DNA of 64,000 nucleotides, taken from the NCBI GenBank assembly GCA_042854365.1, contig AP031437.1, positions 1,612,001-1,676,000 of the forward strand, written 5' to 3'. Below the pieces are notes generated by a model, which was given only the letters and a program-made list of their open reading frames with translations, was not told where the DNA came from and did no database searches. This DNA comes from Anaeromassilibacillus sp001305115. GTDB taxonomy: Bacteria > Bacillota > Clostridia > Oscillospirales > Acutalibacteraceae. This document shows positions 38,331 to 48,020 of this stretch, piece after piece. Both the position numbers and the translations under genes were made by a program. Numbering within the stretch: position 1 is the first letter of the stretch; each line of letters starts with the position of its first letter.

Positions 38331-40766
38331 TTACTGCGGAAGTTGCGGCGCTGTAGCGGCAGCTTGTCCCGCCGCAGTGGACAGGATTCCCGACGGGGCA
38401 TGTGCAGATTCAGGCTTTGGCTCCGGCATACATACCAACGCCGCCTCTAATACCTGGTCCACCTTCTGAACCGGCAGAAAATGAACGCTGTTCTTGACCA
38501 CATCGTCCACCTCTGCGAGATCTGGAACATTGTCCGACGGGATTATCACGGTCTTAATACCCGCACGATAAGCCGCCATGGTTTTCTCTTTGAGGCCGCC
38601 GATCGGCAAAACACGGCCCAGCAGCGTGATTTCCCCGGTCATCGCCACATCATGGCGGATCGGGATATTGCATAGCGCCGAAGTGATCGCGGTAGCCATC
38701 GCAGTTCCAGCGGAAGGGCCGTCTTTGGGGATCGCCCCCTCCGGTGCGTGGATATGGATGTCGTATTTTGCATGGAAATCGTGATCAATCCCCAACAAGG
38801 ACGCGCGTGTCCGGATACAACTAATCGCTGTGCGCGCCGATTCCTTCATCACATCGCCCAGAGAACCCGTCAGTTCGATCTTTCCAGTTCCCTCCATAAC
38901 GGCAACTTCGATCGGCAACAATTCGCCGCCGACGCTTGTCCACGCCAATCCGTTGACCAGCCCTACCTCGTCCGTTTTATGCAGATCGTCATTTTTGAAT
39001 TTGGCCGGGCCGAGCAACCCCTCCAAATCCTTCGGGGCGATGGTGATCTTTGCCTCCCCATCCTCCACGAGTTTGACCGCGCACTTACGGCACAGGGCGG
39101 CAACCTGGCGTTCCAGGTTGCGTACGCCGGCCTCTCTGGTATAGCCGTCGATCAGTGCATGTACAGCGGCGGACTGGATACGTACCTGCTTGTTGGGAAT
39201 CCCATGCTTTTTCATCTGCTTGGGAATCAGATGCTTGGTCGCAATCTGGAATTTTTCCTCGTGGGTGTAGCTTCCCAGGGTAATCACATCCATGCGGTCT
39301 GCCAGCGGTTCTGGAATCGTGCTGTAATCATTCGCTGTTGTGATAAACATCACATCGCTCAGATCGAACGGCATGTCGATATAATGGTCGTAAAAGGTGG
39401 CATTTTGCTCGGAATCGAGCACTTCCAAAAGAGCAGAGGCCGGGTCTCCTCGGAAATCGTGGCTGAGTTTGTCGATCTCATCGAGCAAAAGCAGTGGATT
39501 TTTGGTGCCCGCCTGCTTGACGGCTGAAATAATGCGGCCGGCCATCGCTCCCACATACGTCTTGCGATGGCCAACGATGTCGGACTCATCCCGCACGCCG
39601 CCAAGGGACACCCGCACGTACTTCCGCCCGATGGCTTCAGCGATTGACCGCGCGATGGAGGTCTTGCCGACGCCCGGCGGGCCGACCAGACAGATGATCT
39701 GCCCCTTGATGTCTGGGGAAAGCTTTTTGACTGCCAACACTTCTAAAATGCGCTCTTTGACTTTCTTCAGGCCGTAGTGATCCCGGTCCAAGATCTTGCG
39801 GGCCTTTTCCAAGTCGATGTGCTCCTTGCTGACGGTATTCCATGGCAGATCCAAACAGGTTTCCAAATAGCCGACAATCACGCCCGCCTCATGGGAACCA
39901 TACGGCAACTTAGCCAGCCGGTCACACTCCTTGAGGAGCTTTTTTTCTTGCAATTCCGGCAACTGCAGTTTAGCGATGCGGTCGCGGAACTCGTCCGCTT
40001 CCTCCTGCGGGTTGTCGTCCTCACCCAACTCGTAGGAGATTGCTTTCATCTGTTCGCGCAGAAAATATTCCCGTTGGTTTTGGTCGATCTGCTCCTTGGC
40101 CTTCTCGCTGATCTGGCTCTCGATCTCAAGCACCTGTACTTCACGCTGTAAGATCTCTACCAACTTATTCAGGCGTTTAACCGGGGAGAGTTCTTCCAAA
40201 ACACGCTGCTTCTGCTCATAATCGAACATGATGTTGGCTGCAATAAAGTCCGCCAGTTCCCCGCAGTCCTTCTTCTGCACCACGCCCACCACAATGTCCG
40301 GAGGCACACGGCTATAATTTTGCAGATACTGCTCGAATAACGTCTGCGTGAAGCGGATCAAGGCTTCGCTGCGCTGGGTTCTGCGATAGGCACGGGTCCG
40401 CACCGGCAAAATCTCTCCCACCAGGAATGGATCGCTTTCCTGTAGGCTGGCCAATTCCGCACGGTACAAGCCCTCCACAAATACTCGTACCCCATCCTCT
40501 GGATGGCGCACCACCTGCTTGATCTTTGCTACCACGCCGATACGGTACAGTCCCTGTAGCTTTGGCTCGTTGTCGCCGAGATCCTTTTGCGCCACCAGAA
40601 AGATCATCTGATTTTCGTCCATCGCCTTAGAGAGCGCCAGAATGGACTTCTTCCTGCCCACGTCGAATTGAAGCATCATCCCCGGGAACACCACCAGCCC
40701 GCGCAGGGCCAGCACCGGCAGCACCATATTTTCCTCTCGTTTATTTGCCAACTGTGTTGTACTCAT
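38331..40766 (-). CDS. lon: ATP-dependent protease Lon
   Basis: An 811-residue LonA protease. Order: N-terminal substrate-binding domain (VLPVLALRGLVVFPGM), long coiled region, AAA+ module with Walker A GPPGVGKTSIAR and Walker B LLLLDEIDKL, sensor region, and the C-terminal Ser-Lys protease domain with PKDGPSAGTAMATA (catalytic Ser) and GGLKEKTMAA (catalytic Lys). The last 30 residues are an Ala/Pro/Gln-rich tail beyond the usual end. GGAGGGAT precedes ATG 40766. Degrades misfolded and regulatory proteins; adjacent to clpX. Confidence 0.98.
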   Translation of the reverse strand: MSTTQLANKREENMVLPVLALRGLVVFPGMMLQFDVGRKKSILALSKAMDENQMIFLVAQKDLGDNEPKLQGLYRIGVVAKIKQVVRHPEDGVRVFVEGLYRAELASLQESDPFLVGEILPVRTRAYRRTQRSEALIRFTQTLFEQYLQNYSRVPPDIVVGVVQKKDCGELADFIAANIMFDYEQKQRVLEELSPVKRLNKLVEILQREVQVLEIESQISEKAKEQIDQNQREYFLREQMKAISYELGEDDNPQEEADEFRDRIAKLQLPELQEKKLLKECDRLAKLPYGSHEAGVIVGYLETCLDLPWNTVSKEHIDLEKARKILDRDHYGLKKVKERILEVLAVKKLSPDIKGQIICLVGPPGVGKTSIARSIAEAIGRKYVRVSLGGVRDESDIVGHRKTYVGAMAGRIISAVKQAGTKNPLLLLDEIDKLSHDFRGDPASALLEVLDSEQNATFYDHYIDMPFDLSDVMFITTANDYSTIPEPLADRMDVITLGSYTHEEKFQIATKHLIPKQMKKHGIPNKQVRIQSAAVHALIDGYTREAGVRNLERQVAALCRKCAVKLVEDGEAKITIAPKDLEGLLGPAKFKNDDLHKTDEVGLVNGLAWTSVGGELLPIEVAVMEGTGKIELTGSLGDVMKESARTAISCIRTRASLLGIDHDFHAKYDIHIHAPEGAIPKDGPSAGTAMATAITSALCNIPIRHDVAMTGEITLLGRVLPIGGLKEKTMAAYRAGIKTVIIPSDNVPDLAEVDDVVKNSVHFLPVQKVDQVLEAALVCMPEPKPESAHAPSGILSTAAGQAAATAPQLPQ

Positions 40767-40971
40767 GTGTGTATCCCTCCAAGTGCGCAAAAGCATCCCG
40801 AAAAATGCGGTTGCCTTTGGCGCTTATGAAGGCGTTGGTCTCCAGATATCGATGGCTCCGGAGCCACGCCTAGCAGAAATGGCTGCCGCAAGGCGGAGGG
40901 CTTCTCAGCCGCCCCGCTGCAACAGCCATCGTTTTTCGAATCGACTGCGCTAAACCGTCCCCGGCTGCGCA

Positions 40972-42279
40972 TCATGCGGTATCTTTTCTACCGCGTTTTC
41001 TCGACGTTGTAATCTTGATCTTGACGGGCTTGCGGTCCGGATTATAAGTGAGCAGAGGCGGTTCGCCCTTTTCCACTGTCTCCGGTGTAATGGTCACTTG
41101 CTCCACTGTATAGTCCGAGGGAACCTCGTACATCAGCGGGGTTAGTATCTCCTCCATAATACTCCGCAACCCGCGTGCACCGGTTTTACGCTCAATCGTC
41201 TTGCGCGCAACCGCCCGCAGGGCCTCCGGCTGAAATTCCAAATTCACCTTGTCAAGCTGGAACAGCTTTTTATACTGGTTCAGCAGACTGTTCCGCGGCT
41301 CTGTGAGAATCCGCACCAACGAATCCTCGTCCAAGCCGTTCAACGCGGCAATGACCGGCAAACGGCCCACCAACTCGGGGATCAAGCCGAATTTTACCAA
41401 ATCGTGCGGAATTACATCCTGCATCCATGCCGTGGTATCCAAGTCCTTTTTACTGCGCACTTCTGCGCCAAACCCCATCGAAGAGGAGGCAGTGCGCTTC
41501 TCCACGACCTTTTCCAAACCGTCAAAGGCTCCACCGCAGATGAACAGAATGTTGGAGGTATCGATCTGCAAGAACTCCTGCTGAGGATGCTTACGTCCGC
41601 CTTGTGGTGGTACATTGGAGACGGTCCCCTCCAAAATCTTCAACAACGCCTGCTGGACCCCCTCGCCACTCACGTCGCGAGTGATCGAGGGATTTTCCGA
41701 CTTGCGGGCGATCTTGTCGATCTCATCAATATAGATGATCCCGCGTTCAGCGCGTTCAATGTCATAATCTGCCGCCTGAATCAGGCGCAAAAGGATGTTT
41801 TCCACGTCCTCACCCACATAACCGGCCTCTGTCAGTGTGGTAGCATCCGCGATGGCAAACGGCACATCCAGAATCTTGGCCAGCGTCTGTGCGAGAAGCG
41901 TCTTTCCCACACCCGTAGGCCCCAACAAAAGCACATTGCTCTTGGTGAGTTCCACATCGTCTTTTCCATAATAAATGCGCTTATAATGGTTGTAAACCGC
42001 CACAGACAGCGCGATCTTGGCCTCGTCCTGCCCAATCACATATTCGTCAAGCTGTTTTTTGACTTCCTGCGGCTTTGGCAGCACGGCGGAGGTCTCGCTG
42101 TAACTGCTCTTGCGGGCGTTCAGGCTGTTTTCATCCTCCAAAATGGACATACACAGCTCGATACACTCATCGCAGATATAGACGCCGGGTCCGGCGATCA
42201 GCCGGCGCGCCTCGCTCTGCGGCTTCCCACAAAAGGAACAGCAAATGCCTCTCTCTTTGATGTCGTCGTTATTGGGCAT
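40972..42279 (-). CDS. clpX: ATP-dependent Clp protease ATP-binding subunit ClpX
   Basis: A 435-residue unfoldase for ClpP. The N-terminal zinc finger is complete (CCSFCGKPQ...YICDECIELC), then AAA+ motifs LLGPTGVGKTLLAQ (Walker A), IIYIDEIDKIAR (Walker B), the LGFG-type ClpP-binding loop here as SSMGFGAEV, and sensor II in KTGARGLRSIMEEI. A basic C-terminal tail ends in KRGRKDTA. Start MPNNDDIKE at 42279. It lies 53 bp after clpP. Confidence 0.98.
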   Translation of the reverse strand: MPNNDDIKERGICCSFCGKPQSEARRLIAGPGVYICDECIELCMSILEDENSLNARKSSYSETSAVLPKPQEVKKQLDEYVIGQDEAKIALSVAVYNHYKRIYYGKDDVELTKSNVLLLGPTGVGKTLLAQTLAKILDVPFAIADATTLTEAGYVGEDVENILLRLIQAADYDIERAERGIIYIDEIDKIARKSENPSITRDVSGEGVQQALLKILEGTVSNVPPQGGRKHPQQEFLQIDTSNILFICGGAFDGLEKVVEKRTASSSMGFGAEVRSKKDLDTTAWMQDVIPHDLVKFGLIPELVGRLPVIAALNGLDEDSLVRILTEPRNSLLNQYKKLFQLDKVNLEFQPEALRAVARKTIERKTGARGLRSIMEEILTPLMYEVPSDYTVEQVTITPETVEKGEPPLLTYNPDRKPVKIKITTSRKRGRKDTA

Positions 42280-42332
42280 TCGTATCACCAACCTATCTCA
42301 TTCAAAAAAGGTTTTGTCTACATGGCAAGGGG

Positions 42333-42941
42333 TCAGCGGTGTTCAATGACCTTGTCGATCAAGCCATATTCCATCGCCTGTTCTGCGGTCATGAAATTGT
42401 CGCGTTCTGTATCCCGCTCAATGACTTCCAGCGGCTGGCCCGTGCGTTCCGCCAAAATTCGGTTCAAGCGCTTTTTGGTCTGTAGAATGTGGTTTGTGTG
42501 AATCTGGATATCCGTCGCCTGGCCTTGGGCGCCGCCGCTCGGCTGATGGATCATGATGTCACTGTTTGGCAGAGCAAGGCGCTTGCCTTTTGCACCGGCC
42601 GCCAGAAGAAACGCCCCCATACTGGCTGCCATGCCCATGCAGATGGTGGACACATCGCATTTGATATACTGCATTGTGTCGTAGATCGCCAGGCCAGCGG
42701 TCACCGATCCGCCGGGGCTATTGATATATAGAGAAATATCCTTGCTTGGGTCCTGCCCCTCCAGATAGAGCAGCTGCGCGACCACCAGGCTGGAAGTGGT
42801 ATCATTTACCTCTTCTGTCAACATGATGATGCGGTCATTGAGCAAGCGGGAAAAAATATCGTAGGAACGCTCGCCGCGGCTCGTCTGCTCCACCACATAG
42901 GGGACCAAGCTCATATCGGTATAGCTATTTCCAAAAATCAT
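42333..42941 (-). CDS. clpP: ATP-dependent Clp protease proteolytic subunit ClpP
   Basis: A 202-residue serine protease forming the double-heptamer chamber. Catalytic S107 in GMAASMGAF, H132 in MIHQPSGGAQG and an Asp near 181; SPGGSVTAGLAIYDTM is the oxyanion strand. The start at 42941 (MIFGNSYTDM, followed by SLVPYVVEQTSRGERSYDIF) is the family start, with GAGG eight bases before; the open extension to 43055 is not used. Between tig and clpX. Confidence 0.98.
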   Translation of the reverse strand: MIFGNSYTDMSLVPYVVEQTSRGERSYDIFSRLLNDRIIMLTEEVNDTTSSLVVAQLLYLEGQDPSKDISLYINSPGGSVTAGLAIYDTMQYIKCDVSTICMGMAASMGAFLLAAGAKGKRLALPNSDIMIHQPSGGAQGQATDIQIHTNHILQTKKRLNRILAERTGQPLEVIERDTERDNFMTAEQAMEYGLIDKVIEHR

Positions 42942-43097
42942 CCTAGAATCCTCGGTTCTCCACGCGAAAATCGATATAGGACTACCGCCGTGTTCCGCGT
43001 GGGAAGCACGGCGGCCTCTCCGGCAGAAAGGCTCACGCCCCTTGATGACAAACACGTACAGAGCTTTGGCCGCTTTTCCGCCGGTTATACAAAAATT

Positions 43098-44429
43098 TTA
43101 TTCTGCGTCCTTGGCCTCCTCTGCCTTTGCTTCCTTCGCCTCATCGGCCTCTGTCACAACGGCAGTATCGCGCACGACCTGGATGGCCTTCTCAACCGCA
43201 ATATCCTTCACAAGCTCTTCCTTCGGAATAAAGGACTTCACCTTATCAACCTCGAGCTCGTAGTTTTTAGCAAGCTTCTCATACTCTGCTTCCAGATCAG
43301 CATCTGTTGGCTGAATGTTTTCAAGTTCAGCAATCTTCTCCAACGCAAGGCGAACCTTGACCTGGCGCTCTGCCTGCGGGCGGAAGGACTGACGCAGCCC
43401 ATCCATATTCATACCCGTGTACTGCAGGTATGTATTCAGGTTCAAACCCTGAGACTGCAAACGATAGGCAAAATCGCGCACATCGTCGTTGATGCGGTTG
43501 GTATACATCGCCTCTGGAATCTCTGCCTGGACCAGCTCTACGAGCTTATCAATCAGCTGATTTTCCACACCGTCCTTCGCCTGTGCTTCCGCAGCATCTT
43601 CCAGCTTCTTGCGAACATCGGCCTTGTACTCATCGAGCGTATCAAAGTCGCTGACATCTTTCACAAAATCGTCGTCGACCTCCGGCAGTTCCTTCACCTT
43701 GATCTCATGCAGCTTGATCTTAAAGACCGCCTCTTTACCGGCGAGCTCTTTTGCCTGGTAATCCTCCGGGAACGTCACGTTCACGTCGAACTCTTCACCC
43801 GTGGTATGGCCGACCACCTGCTCTTCAAAACCAGGGATAAACTGTCCAGAACCGAGTGTCAGGCTGAAGTTTTCCGCCTTACCGCCTTCAAATGCAACGC
43901 CGTCCACAAAACCCTCAAAATCGATCACTGCAATGTCATCGTTCTGTGCAGCGCGGTCCTCAACCGTCACCATACGGGAATTGCGGTCCTGTACCTTTGC
44001 AATTTCAGCGTCAACGGCCTCATCGGTCACAGCGACCTTGGCCTTCTTCGCCTCAATGCCCTTATAGCCTTCGATCTGTACCTCCGGCTTCGTGGTAATG
44101 GTAGCCTTGAATACCAGGCCATCCTTGCCGGCAGAAACGAGATCAAAATCAATTTTATCTTCAATCATGTCAAGCTTCGCTTCGTTGACAGCCGCTTCCA
44201 GCGCGTCCGGATAGAGCGCATTGATGGCATCCTCATAGAAGACCTCTGCCCCATAGTACTTTTCCACAAAAGCACGCGGAGCCTTGCCCTTGCGGAAACC
44301 GGGGATCATGATCTTCTTATTCTGTTTGCGATATGCTTGATCCACCGCTTTTTCAAAGGATGCGCCGTCGATTTCTACTTCCAGCTGGTAACGGTTGGTG
44401 TCAACCTTGTTGCTTGATTTCAGAGCCAT
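43098..44429 (-). CDS. tig: Trigger factor
   Basis: A 443-residue ribosome-bound chaperone and prolyl isomerase. N-terminal ribosome-binding domain with the signature GFRKGKAPR (about 45-53), a central FKBP domain (NDDIAVIDFEGFVDGVAFEGGKAENFSLTLGSGQFIPGFEEQVVG) and a helical C-terminal domain. The tail ends in an acidic/alanine-rich run (EADEAKEAKAEEAKDAE). AGGAGG precedes the ATG. First gene of the tig-clpP-clpX-lon-engB block, with an extended -10 promoter at 44467-44475. Confidence 0.98.
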   Translation of the reverse strand: MALKSSNKVDTNRYQLEVEIDGASFEKAVDQAYRKQNKKIMIPGFRKGKAPRAFVEKYYGAEVFYEDAINALYPDALEAAVNEAKLDMIEDKIDFDLVSAGKDGLVFKATITTKPEVQIEGYKGIEAKKAKVAVTDEAVDAEIAKVQDRNSRMVTVEDRAAQNDDIAVIDFEGFVDGVAFEGGKAENFSLTLGSGQFIPGFEEQVVGHTTGEEFDVNVTFPEDYQAKELAGKEAVFKIKLHEIKVKELPEVDDDFVKDVSDFDTLDEYKADVRKKLEDAAEAQAKDGVENQLIDKLVELVQAEIPEAMYTNRINDDVRDFAYRLQSQGLNLNTYLQYTGMNMDGLRQSFRPQAERQVKVRLALEKIAELENIQPTDADLEAEYEKLAKNYELEVDKVKSFIPKEELVKDIAVEKAIQVVRDTAVVTEADEAKEAKAEEAKDAE

Positions 44430-44466
44430 TTTTATTCCTCCTGCAAAATTGCAAATTATCTTAGTT

Positions 44467-44475
44467 ATTATAGCA
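44467..44475 (-). promoter_or_regulatory. Extended -10 promoter of tig
   Basis: Minus strand TGCTATAAT (44475-44467): consensus -10 with TG one base upstream; the -35 (TGGAAT, 17 bp away) is weak. The leader to ATG 44429 is about 30 nt. Confidence 0.7.
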
Positions 44476-44709
44476 CAACAGTTCAGGATATTCCACCCAT
44501 TGTAAAAATATTCAAAATTTATTCACGGCTACATGGAAGGCAGAACACAGGCCATCCGAAAAAACAGCCAAAGCCGGTAGATGGCCCTTCTCCTGCAGGC
44601 GTCTCCCAATGAGACATGAAAGGAGATATTTCTGCGAGAAACACAGAGCACCTTTGTGCATACACGGTTTCTTCGCTTTACAGATCCGTGGGACCTCTTT
44701 CAAGAAAGT

Positions 44710-45405
44710 CTACGCCCCTCGTACAAGCAGTGGCATAAACCCTAAATGATCGCACGAAATCAACACCATCTTGATGCCGGCATACTCGCCGGTGATGGCG
44801 CGCCGCGCCGCCTGGCTGCCGTGGATATGCCCAAAATAACAGGTCTTGATTCCACGCTTGACCAGCGTGTCGAGGATTTCCCGGCATTCTGCACCATCAT
44901 ACACCGGCGGATAGTGCAAAAACACCACCGGTTCACCTCCCTGGCGAATTCCATCGTCGATAGAAGCGTTCAATCGTCCAACTTCGCGATTGACAATTTT
45001 GACATCCTCTTCACTCTCTGCGTTATAAAGCCATCCGCGCGTGCCGCAGAGTGCCATACCATTCGCGAGAACCGCCGAATTATGAATCACGCCGATGCTG
45101 TCAAAACCTTTTTCTGCTAGGAAAGTTTCGATCTTCTTGCGGGTAGACCACCAATAGTCGTGGTTTCCCTTCAAAAGCCATTTCCTGCCCGGGAGCGAGT
45201 GAATGAACGCAAAGTCCTTTTCTGTCTCCTCCAGCCGCATCGCCCAAGAGATGTCTCCAGCAATCACGACGGTATCTGTCTCCGAGACAACGGCACGCCA
45301 GTTCTTTTCCAGTTTTTTTACGTAACCCTGCCAACCTTCAAAGACATCCATTGGCTTATCCGTCCCCAAGGAAAGGTGCAGGTCCGCAATTGCAAATACC
45401 GCTAT
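44710..45405 (-). CDS. Calcineurin-like metallophosphoesterase
   Basis: About 231 residues. The metal motifs are DLHLS (upstream of the first conventional start), VVIAGDISWAM, LLKGNHDYWW and YFGHIHG. Because DxH is essential, the protein must begin before TTG 45369. In that frame no ATG, GTG or TTG occurs between the DLHLS segment and the end of thrC; ATA at 45405 has AAAGGA eight bases upstream and gives (M)AVFAIADLHLSLGTDKPMDVF, the family N-terminus. So the gene uses AUA, or has lost its ATG by mutation. It lies just downstream of thrC. Confidence 0.8.
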   Translation of the reverse strand: MAVFAIADLHLSLGTDKPMDVFEGWQGYVKKLEKNWRAVVSETDTVVIAGDISWAMRLEETEKDFAFIHSLPGRKWLLKGNHDYWWSTRKKIETFLAEKGFDSIGVIHNSAVLANGMALCGTRGWLYNAESEEDVKIVNREVGRLNASIDDGIRQGGEPVVFLHYPPVYDGAECREILDTLVKRGIKTCYFGHIHGSQAARRAITGEYAGIKMVLISCDHLGFMPLLVRGA

Positions 45406-45451
45406 TGTAATCGTCCTTTCTATGGAAGGCCGCGAGGGCCTGCTGCTTGCT

Positions 45452-46963
45452 TTATCTGGAAATTCCCAATCCGCTGAGCACCATATCGCTCATATGATCT
45501 GGCGTACAACACTGTGTAAAGCGGACGGGTTTACCCTCCAAAGCAGAGATCGGCGCCGGTACCGGCGCGCCGGTGAGCGCTTCGAGGGTATGCACATTTT
45601 CCAGGTCGCTGCTGTCCCCTTTTTTCGAATCGATGGACAACAAAACGCTGGTTGCAAATTTGTATGGGTTTGCTGTAGATGCGACTACCGTGGGCGTCTT
45701 TTCATCCTGTGTCTCCGCCAGATAATGACGATACACCTGTACCGCTACCGCCGTGTGGGTATCGCACACATAGTGGGACATATGATAAACTTCAGCGATT
45801 GCCTCGCCTGTCTGCGTATCGTCGCAAAAACCTGCGTGGAAGATTTCATGCAGCTTCTGCAGGATCTCCGGCCCCACTTCATAACGCCCGGTTTCAGAGA
45901 GCTGTTTCATCCAACCTGCCACACGCGCGCTGTCCCGGTCGGTAAGATCGTACAGCAGGCGTTCCAGATTGCTGGATACCAAAATATCCATGGACGGCGA
46001 GATCGTTGTGAAGAACTGACGGTTGCGGTCATATACACCCGTGCGCAGGAACTCCGTCAGTACATTGTTCGCATTGGAGGCGCAGATCAGCTTATGAACT
46101 GGCAGCCCCATTTTCTTTGCATAATAGGCAGCCAGGATATTGCCAAAGTTGCCCGTGGGAACCACGATATTGATTTCCTGACCCAGCTGTATCTTTCCTT
46201 CTTTCAGAAGATCGCTGTACGCAGAGAAATAGTAGACGATCTGCGGCAGCAAGCGTCCCCAATTGATCGAATTTGCGCTGGAGAACATCATACCGTTTTC
46301 CTCCAGCTTTTCCTTCATAATTGGATCGGTGAAGATACGCTTCACACCGGTTTGTGCATCGTCGAAATTCCCCTCAATGGCACATACCGCTACATTGCCG
46401 CCCTCCTGAGTGGTCATCTGCGTCTTTTGCATGGCGCTTACACCGTTTTGCGGATAAAATACCAGGATTTTCGTCCCCTCCACATCGCGGAAGCCCTCCA
46501 GCGCGGCCTTGCCGGTATCTCCGGAAGTCGCCACCAGAATCACCGCCGTCTTATCCGAGTGGATCTTTTTCAGCGATTTTGTCAACAGGTGCGGCAGAAT
46601 TTGGAGCGCCATGTCCTTAAATGCACAGGTCGGCCCGTGCCACAATTCCAGCAAATAGACGGGAGCCGGGCAATTTGGCAGCTCCACCAGGGGCGCGGGA
46701 TGCCCACCGGAAAATTTTTCTCCACCATAGGCCTTTTCCACACACTCACGGATTTCTTCTGCGGTAAAGTCTGTCAAAAAGTCGCCGAGAATCCGCTCTG
46801 CGCGCTGGAGATAGGTGCCATCTCTTAACTCCTCCAGCACGGAGGAGTCGTACTGCGGCAAATTTTCAGGCACAAAAAGGCCTCCATCCCCGCTGATTCC
46901 CTGCGCAATGGCCTGCGCCGCGGAGACCTGTTCGGCGCTGTTCCTTGTGCATTGATAGTTCAT
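45452..46963 (-). CDS. thrC: Threonine synthase
   Basis: A 503-residue PLP enzyme turning O-phosphohomoserine into threonine. Type II-like threonine synthase: N-terminal MNYQCTRN, the PLP lysine in TCAFKDMALQ (about 112), phosphate-binding SGDTGKAALEGF, and the glycine loop VPTGNFGNILAAYYAKKMGLP. AAGGAGG precedes ATG 46963, and the promoter at 47069-47097 is close. No T-box is visible in the short leader of about 100 nt. The metallophosphoesterase follows 47 bp later. Confidence 0.97.
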   Translation of the reverse strand: MNYQCTRNSAEQVSAAQAIAQGISGDGGLFVPENLPQYDSSVLEELRDGTYLQRAERILGDFLTDFTAEEIRECVEKAYGGEKFSGGHPAPLVELPNCPAPVYLLELWHGPTCAFKDMALQILPHLLTKSLKKIHSDKTAVILVATSGDTGKAALEGFRDVEGTKILVFYPQNGVSAMQKTQMTTQEGGNVAVCAIEGNFDDAQTGVKRIFTDPIMKEKLEENGMMFSSANSINWGRLLPQIVYYFSAYSDLLKEGKIQLGQEINIVVPTGNFGNILAAYYAKKMGLPVHKLICASNANNVLTEFLRTGVYDRNRQFFTTISPSMDILVSSNLERLLYDLTDRDSARVAGWMKQLSETGRYEVGPEILQKLHEIFHAGFCDDTQTGEAIAEVYHMSHYVCDTHTAVAVQVYRHYLAETQDEKTPTVVASTANPYKFATSVLLSIDSKKGDSSDLENVHTLEALTGAPVPAPISALEGKPVRFTQCCTPDHMSDMVLSGLGISR

Positions 46964-47068
46964 GTTGTTTCCTCCTTCTGTTTTCCGCCGTCCCAAAGCG
47001 CGATTGAAAGCCCCCAAGCAGACGCGGGAGCACTTGACGAATTTCAGCCGCGCTCTTGTCGCCGTTCT

Positions 47069-47097
47069 ATTTTATAATAGAAATCTACAGTTGTCAA
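47069..47097 (-). promoter_or_regulatory. Promoter of thrC
   Basis: Minus strand: TTGACA (47097-47092), 17-bp spacer, TAAAAT (47074-47069). It overlaps the last codons of the dipeptidase gene. Confidence 0.75.
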
Positions 47098-48020
47098 AGA
47101 GAAGTGAAAAAACGGTACGCATTGTCAAAAAAGATCGCCTGAACCAAGGTTTCTGGGTAATTATGACGCAACAAACATTCTGCCAACGCTTCAACGGACT
47201 CCACACCCGTCATTCCATCCGGCAAATCCGTTCCGTCGAAATCCCCACCGATGGCTACGGTGTTTTCGCCGCCCAATGCCAAAAAGTGTTCAATATGCCG
47301 CATGACGTCCTCGATGCCCGCTTGCCAGGAATCATCCAAGAACCGGCGCACAAAGGTCACGCCAACTACACCACCCCGGTCACGGATGGTGCAGAACTGC
47401 TCATCCGTCAGGTTCCGTAAACTCCCACAAAGCTTACGGGAGTCGGAGTGCGTGGCAAGGAACGGCCCCTCGATCTGCTCGGCCACATCCCAAAAAAGAG
47501 GTTCGCTCGCATGGGAAACATCCACGGCAATGCGGTTGCGCTCCAGTTCGCGCACCACCTCGCGCCCAAACGGCGTCAATCCTTTTGGGTGAACCACCTC
47601 TGCGCCATCTCCAATCTCACAGGAAGCGTTCCAGGTAAGGGTGACCGCTTTCACACCGCACGCTTTTAACCGGGCTACACGCTCTACCTTCCCACCGAGC
47701 GCCGCTCCACCCTCTACGGTAAAAAGTGCGCCGCATTTGCCGGACGGCTGTACCTCCTGAAAATCCGATGCGCACCGGCAGATCTTCAACTTGTCGCTGT
47801 GTAGTTGTTCCTGCCGCAAAAGCTCACGGTACACCGCCTCGTAGTAGCGGTATGCCTCTTCTCCGCGCAGTTCATCGGGAATCCAAACCGCAAAGCATTG
47901 AAACCACGGATGGTAGGCCGCCCCGCGTTTCAAGCAAAGGTGCAGGTCGTTGTCCCAAAGATCCTTGCCCTGTTTCCAGCACTCTGCGATGGTATCGCAA
48001 TGCAGATCAAAATAGTTCAT
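47094..48020 (-). CDS. Membrane dipeptidase family (M19) peptidase
   Basis: A 308-residue zinc dipeptidase (renal-dipeptidase-like, amidohydrolase fold). Zinc ligands: FDLHCDT at the start, the bridging Glu in FTVEGGAALGG, ATHSDSRKLCGSLRNLTDEQ (His), and the VSHASEPLFWDV segment; GGDFDGTDLPDG is the C-terminal metal region. It has no signal peptide, so it is cytosolic. GGAGGCGGG precedes ATG 48020. It overlaps the yraN stop by 14 bp and is the last gene of the rplS-lepB-rbgA-rnhB-yraN group. Confidence 0.93.
   Translation of the reverse strand: MNYFDLHCDTIAECWKQGKDLWDNDLHLCLKRGAAYHPWFQCFAVWIPDELRGEEAYRYYEAVYRELLRQEQLHSDKLKICRCASDFQEVQPSGKCGALFTVEGGAALGGKVERVARLKACGVKAVTLTWNASCEIGDGAEVVHPKGLTPFGREVVRELERNRIAVDVSHASEPLFWDVAEQIEGPFLATHSDSRKLCGSLRNLTDEQFCTIRDRGGVVGVTFVRRFLDDSWQAGIEDVMRHIEHFLALGGENTVAIGGDFDGTDLPDGMTGVESVEALAECLLRHNYPETLVQAIFFDNAYRFFTSL

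Noticed and set aside
42990..44417. 475-codon plus-strand frame
   Set aside because: Antisense shadow of tig; its Leu/Ile-rich look comes from the complement of charged codons.
45422..46828. 468-codon plus-strand frame
   Set aside because: Antisense shadow of thrC.
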